A stretch of DNA of 64,000 nt from Verrucomicrobia subdivision 6 bacterium (lineage in GTDB: Bacteria; Verrucomicrobiota; Verrucomicrobiia; Methylacidiphilales; Verrucolacustridaceae), in assembly GCA_945874125.1 (NCBI GenBank), contig CAMCFB010000001.1, positions 31,887-95,886 of the forward strand, written 5' to 3'. Every line of letters starts with the position of its first letter. The first letter of the stretch is position 1. Shown here piece after piece: positions 19,768-28,003 of the stretch. A program made the translations under genes and the position numbers. The notes under the pieces are model-generated. The model was given only the letters and a program-made list of their open reading frames with translations, was not told where the DNA came from and ran no database searches.

Positions 19768-20649
19768 TTGGTGAACCCCAAAACATTTTGGAAATCCCGC
19801 CTCCCCTTGGTCGAAAAAGCGCTCGATCGCCTCATCTCCCCCCAAGCCAATCCACCCCTCATCCACCGCGCCATGCGCTACAGCCTGCTGGCCGGAGGAA
19901 AACGTCTGCGCCCCATCCTTTGCCTGGCGGCGGCTCGTGCCGTCGGTGGCAAAGAGTCGTATGCCCTCCCTTCCGCCTGCGCCGTCGAATGCATTCACAC
20001 TTACTCCCTCATTCACGACGATCTTCCCTGCATGGACGATGATCATTTCCGCCGCGGTCGCCCGACCAACCACCGGGTCTACGGGGAAGCGGTCGCTGTC
20101 CTCGCGGGAGACGGCCTCCTGACTCAAGCCTTTGCCTCGGTCGCGCGGACCAAGCCCAACCGCCGCTACTCCCCGGCCGATCTCGTTACCGAACTCGCCC
20201 ACGCCTCCGGTAGCCTCGGCCTCATCGCCGGCCAAGTTCTCGATCTCGATTCGGAAAAAAAGCGAATCCCTTTAAAGAGATTGGTCGAAATCCATCGCGC
20301 CAAAACGGGCGCTCTCATCACCACCTCCCTTCGCCTCGGCGCCATGTCGGTCGGTGCCCCTCCCGAAAAACTTCGCCACCTGACCCGCTTCGGCCAATCC
20401 CTCGGCCTGGCCTTCCAAGTTATTGATGATATTTTGGATATTACCTCCACCAAAGCAAAACTCGGCAAAAGCATCGGAAAAGATCAATCCGCAGGCAAAG
20501 CTACCTACCCTAAACTTCTCGGTCTCGCTGGCGCCAAAAAAGAGGCCGGCCGCCTAACCGCCTCGGCCCGCGCCTCGCTCCGCCCACTAGGCTCCGCGGC
20601 CGCTCCCCTCCTCGCTATCGCGGACACTCTTCTTGGCCGCGATCACTAA
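19768..20649 (+). CDS. Polyprenyl (farnesyl/geranylgeranyl) diphosphate synthase
   Basis: LLAGGKRLRPIL, ECIHTYSLIHDDLPCMDDDHFRRGRPTNH (FARM), AFQVIDDILD (SARM). TTG/GTG start. Confidence 0.93.
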   Translation: MVNPKTFWKSRLPLVEKALDRLISPQANPPLIHRAMRYSLLAGGKRLRPILCLAAARAVGGKESYALPSACAVECIHTYSLIHDDLPCMDDDHFRRGRPTNHRVYGEAVAVLAGDGLLTQAFASVARTKPNRRYSPADLVTELAHASGSLGLIAGQVLDLDSEKKRIPLKRLVEIHRAKTGALITTSLRLGAMSVGAPPEKLRHLTRFGQSLGLAFQVIDDILDITSTKAKLGKSIGKDQSAGKATYPKLLGLAGAKKEAGRLTASARASLRPLGSAAAPLLAIADTLLGRDH

Positions 20650-21804
20650 GTTTCGTCTCGTCCGAATCGCGTCCTCCACCTCACGGGCCGCTCGGGATGC
20701 CGCCCCCGGACCACCCAACTTTTTGGCCACCTCACGAATCCTACCCGCCATAACCTCTGCCCCCTTTGGATTTCGCAAAATCTGTAAAGCGGCTCGCGCC
20801 AGTCGCCCCGGCTCCGCCGCTCCCTGCAGGAACTCCGGCACCACTTTCTCGCCCGCGAGCACATTGACCATCGACAGGTAGGGTAACTTAACCACCATGC
20901 GCGCCACCCAGTACGTCAGCCAAGAGGCCCGATAAATCACCAACATGGGCAAGCCGGCCATGGCACACTCCAAGGTCGCCGTGCCCGACGCCACCAGCGC
21001 CAGAGAGCAGCGCGTCAACTGCGTCAGGGACTGCCCCGAAACGATATCCAAACTCACGCCACTCATCGGATATGTCGCCCAAATTTCCTCCAACTTTTGC
21101 CTCATCTCATGGTCGGTCGCCATCGAAATAAATCGGACATTGCGCTCCTCCTGCACGATCCTCTGCGCCGTCCGCAATAAGATCGGCCAATGCTGATCGA
21201 TCTCCTTCGCTCGACTCCCCGGCAAGAGCGCCACACACGGAATCTCATCCCGCCCCGCATGGGACTGCTGAATCCAACGATCCGGCAACGGGTGCCCCAC
21301 CCACTGGGTCCTCAATTTTGGGGCGTGCTGGGCAAACCAATCCACCTCAAAAGGAAAGATGACCAACAGCCGCTCTAAGATTTTCTCCATCAACTTGGCT
21401 CGGCCCGCCTTCCACGCCCACACCTGCGGGCTGACATAATAAATCAAGGCGGGAGAACCTGATTCCCGATGAAGGTCTCGAGCCAAACGCAAATTGAACC
21501 CTGGATAATCCACCAAGATCACCACGTCGGGATGGATCTCCGCAATATCGTGCTTCACCTCCCGGAAGATTTTCAGAAACTTCGGCAGATTCCGCAGCAC
21601 ATCGGTCAACCCCACCACCGCATGTTTCGCCAAATCGAAACTCTGTTCCTGCCCGGCCGCTTTCAACATCGGCCCGCCCACCCCAAACGCCCGCAACTTC
21701 GGATTCTTCTTCAACTCCCGTAAAAGATCCGCCGCCAACCGATCCCCGCTGGCCTCGCCGGCCACCAGGTACACCCGCGACTCCACCTGCTCTTTCAAAC
21801 TCAT
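20587..21804 (-). CDS. lpxB: Lipid-A-disaccharide synthase
   Basis: VYLVAGEASGDRLAADLLREL, YYVSPQVWAWKAGRA, LLVIFPFEVDWF, WVGHPLPD, LLPGSRAKEI, ASGTATLECA. Confidence 0.95.
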   Translation of the reverse strand: MSLKEQVESRVYLVAGEASGDRLAADLLRELKKNPKLRAFGVGGPMLKAAGQEQSFDLAKHAVVGLTDVLRNLPKFLKIFREVKHDIAEIHPDVVILVDYPGFNLRLARDLHRESGSPALIYYVSPQVWAWKAGRAKLMEKILERLLVIFPFEVDWFAQHAPKLRTQWVGHPLPDRWIQQSHAGRDEIPCVALLPGSRAKEIDQHWPILLRTAQRIVQEERNVRFISMATDHEMRQKLEEIWATYPMSGVSLDIVSGQSLTQLTRCSLALVASGTATLECAMAGLPMLVIYRASWLTYWVARMVVKLPYLSMVNVLAGEKVVPEFLQGAAEPGRLARAALQILRNPKGAEVMAGRIREVAKKLGGPGAASRAAREVEDAIRTRRNLVIAAKKSVRDSEEGSGRGA

Positions 21805-22727
21805 GCCCCCACCGGGGTCATCTGACCGCATATCTGGGAAGCCAACTTCAGCGCCTCAAACCCATGCGCCCCCGCCACGCGCGGATCCGTATTCTCACGC
21901 ACATTCATCACAAACTCCGCTAACTGATTCTTCAGCGGTTCCCCTTTCATCACCGGAATTTTATCCCGCGTGATTTTGCCCTCCAATCTCTTGTAAATCT
22001 CCCCCTCCTGTTTCATATAGTCCAAGGACAGATACGCGTCGTCCTGAAACACCCGAATCTTTCGTAATTTTTCGGGGCTAATGCGGCTCGTCGTCAGATT
22101 GGCCACACACCCGTTGGCAAAACGAATTCGCGCATTGGCAATATCCTCGCCCTTGCTCAGGACAGGCACACCCACCGCATCCACCGAAGTCACGGGCGAT
22201 CGCACCAGATGCAAAATAATCTCCAGATCGTGAATCATGAGATCCATCACCACGCCGATGTCGGTGCTTCTTCCCGGAAAGGGGGACAACCGATGCGCCT
22301 CAATAAAACGCGGTCGGCCTAACCTCTCCTCCAGCGCCGCCAGCACTGGATTAAATCTCTCCACATGCCCGACCGCTAATTTCGCCCCATGCTTCTCGGC
22401 CAGATCCACCAGCTTCCGCGCCTCCGCCGTATCCATCGCCATCGGCTTTTCCACCAGCACGTGCTTGCCTTGCCTTAAAAAAGGTTCCGCAATTGCTAAA
22501 TGAGTCATGGTCGGCGTCACGATGCTGGCCGCGTCGACCGCCTCCACCATTTCTGCCAAAGAGGCAAACGCCCGCGTCCGACACTTCGCCGCAATCTTTC
22601 GGGCTGTCTCGGGGTTGGAATCATGCACCCCCACCAACTCCGCTTCGGCCAGCTCCGCATAGATCCGCGCGTGCTCCTTGCCCATGTGACCCACCCCCGC
22701 CACGCCTACTTTCACTTTCTGGCTCAT
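21801..22727 (-). CDS. Gfo/Idh/MocA family oxidoreductase
   Basis: VGVAGVGHMGKEHARIYAEL, VTPTMTHLAIAEPFLRQGKHVLVEKPMA, DLMIHDLEIILHLV; between lpxI and lpxB. Confidence 0.9.
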   Translation of the reverse strand: MSQKVKVGVAGVGHMGKEHARIYAELAEAELVGVHDSNPETARKIAAKCRTRAFASLAEMVEAVDAASIVTPTMTHLAIAEPFLRQGKHVLVEKPMAMDTAEARKLVDLAEKHGAKLAVGHVERFNPVLAALEERLGRPRFIEAHRLSPFPGRSTDIGVVMDLMIHDLEIILHLVRSPVTSVDAVGVPVLSKGEDIANARIRFANGCVANLTTSRISPEKLRKIRVFQDDAYLSLDYMKQEGEIYKRLEGKITRDKIPVMKGEPLKNQLAEFVMNVRENTDPRVAGAHGFEALKLASQICGQMTPVGA

Positions 22728-23545
22728 TTGCCCCCCTTGCCCGCCTGCCCCCAAAGAGTGACTTTGTGCCGAAGGGCTAACTTTTTCACTTCATCCTGGT
22801 CCAAAATCAAAGTTTTTTTCGCCTCCACCACCAGCACACTCACCCTTCCCTCCGCCGCCGCTCGAATCGTTTGCGGTCCCACCACCGGCACATCAAAACG
22901 CATATCCTGCCCCGGGGAAGTTACTTTGATCGCGACCCCACCACCACCCGCGATGGCTCCACCCCTGCGCAAGGTCTCATCCGTGCCGTCAAAGCCCTCC
23001 ACCGCCATCACCGTTCCCTGCTTCACCACCAAACTTTGCCCGATATTCAGCTTGGCCACCGCTTTGGCCAGGGGCCAACCGAAGGTAATGTCCGCCGCAA
23101 GATGCGCGGGCGGATTCGGCCCGGCCAAAATCCCAGGCCCAGCCAAATGCTCCTCCATAAAAGTCGTTGCCGGTAAAACCCGGATGCCCGCTTTGCCCAA
23201 CTCCGCCGCCACCGCCCCAAAAAGTGTCGCCGCATTTTTTTCCTTCAGCCGAGCCAGAATCCACAGCGCCCTCCAATCGGGTCGCAAATCGAAAAGTCGT
23301 TTGGGGGTGATCTGACCCGCAAAAATCGCCTCCCGCACCCCCGCCTTTTTAAAAAACGAGATCAACTTCCCCAACTGCCCCACCCGCAACCACTCGGTCG
23401 GCTGCCCTCGTGCCGCCACCCTCGCTTCCGTCTCGCCCGTGAAGGCCGCCACCACCAAAGACACCCCCAGAGCCCTCGCCCCATCCAACACTTGGAGAGG
23501 ATAGATCCCCCTGCCCGCCACCAAACCAATCTTGCCCTTCATCAA
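22724..23545 (-). CDS. lpxI: UDP-2,3-diacylglucosamine pyrophosphatase LpxI (DUF1009)
   Basis: IGLVAGRGIYPLQVLDGAR, GQLGKLISFFKKAGV, AGQITPKRLFDLRPD, VKQGTVMAVEGFDGTDETLRRGG, KVTSPGQDMRFDVPVVGPQTI. Confidence 0.9.
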   Translation of the reverse strand: MMKGKIGLVAGRGIYPLQVLDGARALGVSLVVAAFTGETEARVAARGQPTEWLRVGQLGKLISFFKKAGVREAIFAGQITPKRLFDLRPDWRALWILARLKEKNAATLFGAVAAELGKAGIRVLPATTFMEEHLAGPGILAGPNPPAHLAADITFGWPLAKAVAKLNIGQSLVVKQGTVMAVEGFDGTDETLRRGGAIAGGGGVAIKVTSPGQDMRFDVPVVGPQTIRAAAEGRVSVLVVEAKKTLILDQDEVKKLALRHKVTLWGQAGKGGK

Positions 23546-23582
23546 TGGGTTACACCCCAGAACGGGATGGCAATTTCATGGA

Positions 23583-23610
23583 TTGACCGATTCATGGGTT
23601 TTGATACGAT
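23583..23610 (+). promoter_or_regulatory. Candidate sigma-70 promoter for nusA-infB-rbfA
   Basis: TTGACC (23583-23588), 16 nt, TACGAT (23605-23610), reading toward nusA. Confidence 0.55.
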
Positions 23611-23639
23611 TTGAAAGGAGTCGTCTCGCGGCGGATGTT

Positions 23640-23672
23640 GGGTGGGAACTCGAAGGTTTCCACCCTTTTTTT
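23640..23672 (+). terminator. Intrinsic terminator/attenuator in the nusA 5' leader
   Basis: GGGTGGGAACT-CGAA-GGTTTCCACCC pairs over 11 bp (two G-U) with a 4-nt loop, directly followed by TTTTTTT (23666-23672). Confidence 0.7.
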
Positions 23673-23711
23673 CGCCAAAAGAGGTCTCCGAAAACCAAAA
23701 AAGATAAGCAC

Positions 23712-24974
23712 ATGAACACACAAGACTTCCTCACAGTACTCGATTACATGGAAAAGGAGAAGGGCATAAGCCGCAAGGTGATGGGCACAGTCATCGAGAA
23801 TGCCCTGATTACCGCCGCCCACAAGACCTACCCTCTCGAGACTGAAATTCGCGTCAACCTCGACCAAAAATCGGGTAAGATCCAAATGTTCGCCAAACTC
23901 AAGGCCAGCGACCGGGCCCGTCCCAACGCGGACGAAATCTCCATCGTCAAAGCCCGGGCCGTTAAACCGAACGCGCACGTCGGTGAACTCATCGAGGTCG
24001 AACTCGATGCCAGCCAGTTCGGCCGAATCGCCGCCCAAGTCTTCAAGCAGGCCATGAATCAAAATCTGCGCTCGATCGAGAAAACCATGATCATGGAAGA
24101 GTTCCAAGGTCGCGTGGGCGATATCGTCGCCGGCACCGTCCGCCGATTCGAACGGGCCGACGTCGTCATCGATCTGGGTAAGTTTGAAGGCATCATGCCC
24201 TCCCGCGAACGCGTTCCGACGGAAGAGTACACCCCCGGGGAACGCATCCGCGCTCTCGTTCTCGCCGTCCAATCGGGTCAGCGTGGACCCGAAATCATTC
24301 TCTCCCGCTCCAGTCCTGACTTCGTGCGCCGTCTCCTCTCCCTCGAAGTCAATGAGCTGAACGATGGCACGGTACAAATTAAAGCCCTCGCCCGTGAACC
24401 CGGTTTCCGGACGAAGATTGCGGTTTGGTCGGACGTGGAAAAAGTCGATCCCGTCGGCGCCTGCGTCGGCATCCGCGGTTCCCGTGTGAAAAATATTGTG
24501 CGAGAGCTCAACAACGAGAAGGTCGATCTTTTCCGCTGGTCCCCCAATATTCATGAACTGGTCATTGAAGCCCTCAAACCCGCCAAACTGCGTAAGATCG
24601 AAATCGACGAAACCAATCGCCGTGTCCGCGCTTTGGTCGACGCGGAGAATCTCTCCCTCGCCATCGGCCGAAAAGGTCACAACGCCCGCCTAGCCAGTCG
24701 CCTGACCGGCTGGAGCATCGACGTGGAAGAGGACAAAACGGAAGTCCAAGGCTTCGAACAAAAGCTGGAAGCCGCCGTCCAAGGCCTGGCCTCCATTCTT
24801 GGCATCGAACTCGCCCTCGCCCAAAAAATTGCGTCGGTCGGATTCAGCACGGCTGAGGCCATCGCCGAGGCCAGCGACTCGGACTTGGCTGAGGCCGTAC
24901 CCGATCTCACCCCTGAACAAGTCCGGGAGATTCGCACCAAGGCTCAGGCAGCCCTCTCAGCCGCCAAGACCTGA
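23712..24974 (+). CDS. nusA: Transcription termination/antitermination factor NusA
   Basis: S1 domain (GDIVAGTVRRFERADVVIDLGKFEGIMPSRERVPTEEY), ILSRSSPDFVRRLLSLEV, KH domain VDPVGACVGIRGSRVKNIVRELNNEKVDLFRW. Confidence 0.96.
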   Translation: MNTQDFLTVLDYMEKEKGISRKVMGTVIENALITAAHKTYPLETEIRVNLDQKSGKIQMFAKLKASDRARPNADEISIVKARAVKPNAHVGELIEVELDASQFGRIAAQVFKQAMNQNLRSIEKTMIMEEFQGRVGDIVAGTVRRFERADVVIDLGKFEGIMPSRERVPTEEYTPGERIRALVLAVQSGQRGPEIILSRSSPDFVRRLLSLEVNELNDGTVQIKALAREPGFRTKIAVWSDVEKVDPVGACVGIRGSRVKNIVRELNNEKVDLFRWSPNIHELVIEALKPAKLRKIEIDETNRRVRALVDAENLSLAIGRKGHNARLASRLTGWSIDVEEDKTEVQGFEQKLEAAVQGLASILGIELALAQKIASVGFSTAEAIAEASDSDLAEAVPDLTPEQVREIRTKAQAALSAAKT

Positions 24975-24994
24975 AGCCCCCTCCCTCGCCCGGC

Positions 24995-27040
24995 ATGGCC
25001 ACCTCGTCCACCAAAAAGACGGCCAAACCCGACGGGGAAGCCGCTCCCATAAAAAAACCACGCGCGGTCAAACCCGCCGCCCCGAAAAAGGCTCCGGCCA
25101 AGGGAAAAATTTCCCCAGCCGAACCCTCGCCCGTTGCCCCACCTGCGGTCTCTCTACCTCCCGAAGAAAAAGTTGCCCCGAAAAAAGTAGAAGCGGCACC
25201 CGCCGTCCCCCTACCCACACCCCCAGCTCTGACGGAGGAGACGGTCGACGAATCCAAAATCATTCAGATGAAGCCCCCGATCCAGGTTCGGGACTTGGCG
25301 ACTCGGCTCAATCTGAAGCCCTTCCAGCTGATTCATGAGCTGATGGAAATGAATGTCTTTGCCACCCTGAATCAAAATATCGAGGAGGCGGTGGCTAAAA
25401 AGATTTGCGAGAAACGTGGGTTCGTATTTTTAGCGGAAAAACGCAAAGAGGGGGGTGGAGTCCACAAGGTCGCCCCGGTGATCGAGCCCCCCAAGGCCAA
25501 GCCCATTCCCTCCGCCAATCTCAAACCTCGGCCTCCCATTGTCACCTTCATGGGTCACGTCGATCACGGGAAAACCTCCCTGCTCGACGCCATTCGGCGA
25601 GCCAAAGTAGCCGCGGGCGAAGCGGGCGGCATCACCCAGCACATCGGGGCCTACACGGTGAAGCGGGGTGAAAACACGATTACCTTTCTCGATACCCCAG
25701 GCCACGAGGCTTTCACCGCCATGCGTGCCCGCGGGGCCAACGTCACCGATATCGTGGTCCTCGTGGTCGCCGCGGACGACGGCATTAAGCCGCAAACTTT
25801 GGAAGCCCTTCGTCACGCCCAAGCGGCCAAGGTGACCATTATGGTCGCCATCAATAAAGTGGATCTACCCAACGCCAACCTCGACAAGGTCAAAGGCCAA
25901 CTGCAAGAGCTGGGCCTCGCCCCCGAAGAGTGGGGTGGCCAAACCGTCGTCTGCGAAGTTTCCGCCACCAAAGGCACCGGCATTGAAAAACTTTTGGAAA
26001 TGATCGCTCTCCAATCGGAAGTTTTGGAACTGCGGGCCGATCCGACAGGTCTCGCCCTTGCCCGCGTGATTGAGACCCAAATTGAGACGGGTCGCGGTCC
26101 CACTGCCACCGTCCTCGTCCAGCAAGGTTGCCTCAAGGTGGGCGACTCCTTTGTTTGCGGACCCCACCAAGGAAAAGTCAAAGCACTCTTTGATGATGGG
26201 GGAAATTCGATCAAAACGGCTGGTCCCTCGGTCCCCGCACGAATCGTCGGGTTAAGCGGTGCCCCCTCCCCTGGCGAAGAAGTTGTGGTCGTTGGCTCGG
26301 AGCGGGAGGCTCGCTCGATCGTCGAAGAGCGGCAAGAGGCCCAAAGGGCCACCCGCTTGGCCGCCGGACCTGGTGCTCCCGCGGGTGTCACCTTAGAAAA
26401 TCTTTTCGCCAGTATCGCCGAAGGTCAGAAAAAGTGTCTGCGCGTTGTCCTCAAAGGCGACGTGCAAGGCTCGGTCGAGGCGATCGTGGAGGCCATTCGC
26501 AAAATCCAAAGCCAAAAAGTGACTTTGGAAATTATTCTTTCCGCCATCGGACCTATTGCCGAATCAGATATTCTTTTGGCCAAAGCCTCGGGCGCAGTTG
26601 TGATTGGTTTCAACACCAAGACGGATAACTCGGCGGCCAACGCGGCCAAGCGCGAGGGAATCCAGATCAAACTTTTCAGTATTATTTATGAACTGGTCGA
26701 TCAGGTGAAGGAGGCCATGACCGGCCTGCTCGATCCCGAACTTCGCGAAAGCCCGCTCGGAAACGCCTTGGTCAAAAAAGTATTCGAACTTTCCAAATTC
26801 ATGGTCGCGGGTTGCCAAGTGCAGAGCGGACGAATCACCAAAAGCGGACGGGCCCGCGTCATCCGCAAGAAACAGCCGATTTACGACGGTGCCGTGGTTA
26901 CCCTTAAACGATTCCAAGAGGATGTTCCCGAAGTGCGCCAAGGATTGGAGTGCGGGATTCGTCTGGGCAACTTCGACGAATACGAAGAGGGCGACATCAT
27001 CGAGTGTTACCAACTCGAAAAAGTCCCCCAAACTCTCTAA
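24995..27040 (+). CDS. infB: Translation initiation factor IF-2
   Basis: [83 protein letters not shown]. Confidence 0.97.
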   Translation: MATSSTKKTAKPDGEAAPIKKPRAVKPAAPKKAPAKGKISPAEPSPVAPPAVSLPPEEKVAPKKVEAAPAVPLPTPPALTEETVDESKIIQMKPPIQVRDLATRLNLKPFQLIHELMEMNVFATLNQNIEEAVAKKICEKRGFVFLAEKRKEGGGVHKVAPVIEPPKAKPIPSANLKPRPPIVTFMGHVDHGKTSLLDAIRRAKVAAGEAGGITQHIGAYTVKRGENTITFLDTPGHEAFTAMRARGANVTDIVVLVVAADDGIKPQTLEALRHAQAAKVTIMVAINKVDLPNANLDKVKGQLQELGLAPEEWGGQTVVCEVSATKGTGIEKLLEMIALQSEVLELRADPTGLALARVIETQIETGRGPTATVLVQQGCLKVGDSFVCGPHQGKVKALFDDGGNSIKTAGPSVPARIVGLSGAPSPGEEVVVVGSEREARSIVEERQEAQRATRLAAGPGAPAGVTLENLFASIAEGQKKCLRVVLKGDVQGSVEAIVEAIRKIQSQKVTLEIILSAIGPIAESDILLAKASGAVVIGFNTKTDNSAANAAKREGIQIKLFSIIYELVDQVKEAMTGLLDPELRESPLGNALVKKVFELSKFMVAGCQVQSGRITKSGRARVIRKKQPIYDGAVVTLKRFQEDVPEVRQGLECGIRLGNFDEYEEGDIIECYQLEKVPQTL

Positions 27041-27078
27041 CGACTTTCCTCCCCAACAAATTGGGCTAGGTTTTTTTC

Positions 27079-27429
27079 ATGCCCAGTCGTCGCCTCTTTC
27101 GGGTGTCAGAATCGATCCGCTCGGTCCTCGCGCGCCTCGTGAGTCGCGAACGGACTCTCGAAGGAAAACTCATCACCATCACGGGGGTCGAGGTCAGCCC
27201 CGATCTTCGCCATGCCCAGATTTATGTAACTCACTTGGATGGGTCCTCGCCCGATGCGGACGTCATCCACACCCTCAATATGTTGAAAGAGGAGTGGCAG
27301 GGTGAGTTGAACAAGACCTTGCACATCAAGTACACCCCTCGCCTTCATTTCCATGTGGATGAAGCCCAGCGTCGCGGCGACCGGATTCTTCAGATCATGA
27401 CCGAGATCGAACCACCGCCCACCCCTTAA
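27079..27429 (+). CDS. rbfA: Ribosome-binding factor A
   Basis: MPSRRLFRVSESIRSVLARLV...ITGVEVSPDLRHAQIYVT...HIKYTPRLHFHVDEAQRRGDRILQIM; downstream of infB. Confidence 0.92.
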   Translation: MPSRRLFRVSESIRSVLARLVSRERTLEGKLITITGVEVSPDLRHAQIYVTHLDGSSPDADVIHTLNMLKEEWQGELNKTLHIKYTPRLHFHVDEAQRRGDRILQIMTEIEPPPTP

Positions 27430-27968
27430 ATCTTTTTCCCAGAGCCTTGGCCACCATCCCGTGGCTTGCCGCCCTTAGGCTCATCGCCCTCCTCTCCTCC
27501 TCCACTCTCCTCGTCGCCTGCCTCGCCCGACTCAAACTTCTTCTTCAACTCCTGCAGAAAGGGAGTCATATCCGAAACTTTGTCCCAAACACTCTTGGCG
27601 ACAAAAATCGGCTTCTGCGTTTCTAGAGCCACCGCTACACAATCACTCGGCCGAGCATCGATCTCCGTGATTGAGGTGCCTCCTGGGGCAACTTGCCGCA
27701 ACGTCAATCGGGCGAAATAGGTATCGTTGCGCAGGTCATTAATGATCACTCGATCCACCGTGATCGAAAAACCCTGCAAAATCAGATGAATCAGGTCGTG
27801 GGTTAAAGGTCGCTCCCGTTTTTCCCCTTTCAACAAAAGCGCAATCGAGGTTCCGACCCCGTGATCCACGTGAATGCTGAAGGTTTTTCTGTCATTCCCC
27901 AAAAAGACAGCCATCCCGTTCGCCGCGGGCATCAACCCCAAAATCTGAACTTGGATGGCATCCGTCAT
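27426..27968 (-). CDS. Bifunctional nuclease family (DUF151) protein
   Basis: FSIHVDHGVGTSIALLLKGEKRERPLTHDLIHLILQGFSITVDRVIINDLRNDTYFARL...IDARPSDCVAVALETQKPIFV; acidic C-terminal tail. Confidence 0.88.
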   Translation of the reverse strand: MTDAIQVQILGLMPAANGMAVFLGNDRKTFSIHVDHGVGTSIALLLKGEKRERPLTHDLIHLILQGFSITVDRVIINDLRNDTYFARLTLRQVAPGGTSITEIDARPSDCVAVALETQKPIFVAKSVWDKVSDMTPFLQELKKKFESGEAGDEESGGGEEGDEPKGGKPRDGGQGSGKKI

Positions 27969-28003
27969 GCCCTCACCTTATCGACTCCCCCTGCGCCCGC
28001 AAG

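Noticed and set aside
19666-19768. Possible TPP riboswitch upstream of thiG
   Set aside because: The minus strand contains CTGGCGTAGGGTAA, like the 3' end of a THI-box, but the CTGAGA and CTGATCTGG core elements and a CCAG partner are missing. A covariance-model search (TPP) with a significant score would revive it.
22500-23315. 271-aa plus-strand ORF over lpxI/Gfo-Idh
   Set aside because: Overlaps two well-supported minus-strand genes; no recognisable domain.
23592-24680. 362-aa minus-strand ORF antisense to nusA
   Set aside because: Shadow ORF from codon bias; nusA on the plus strand has full domain motifs and the antisense product resembles nothing I recognise.
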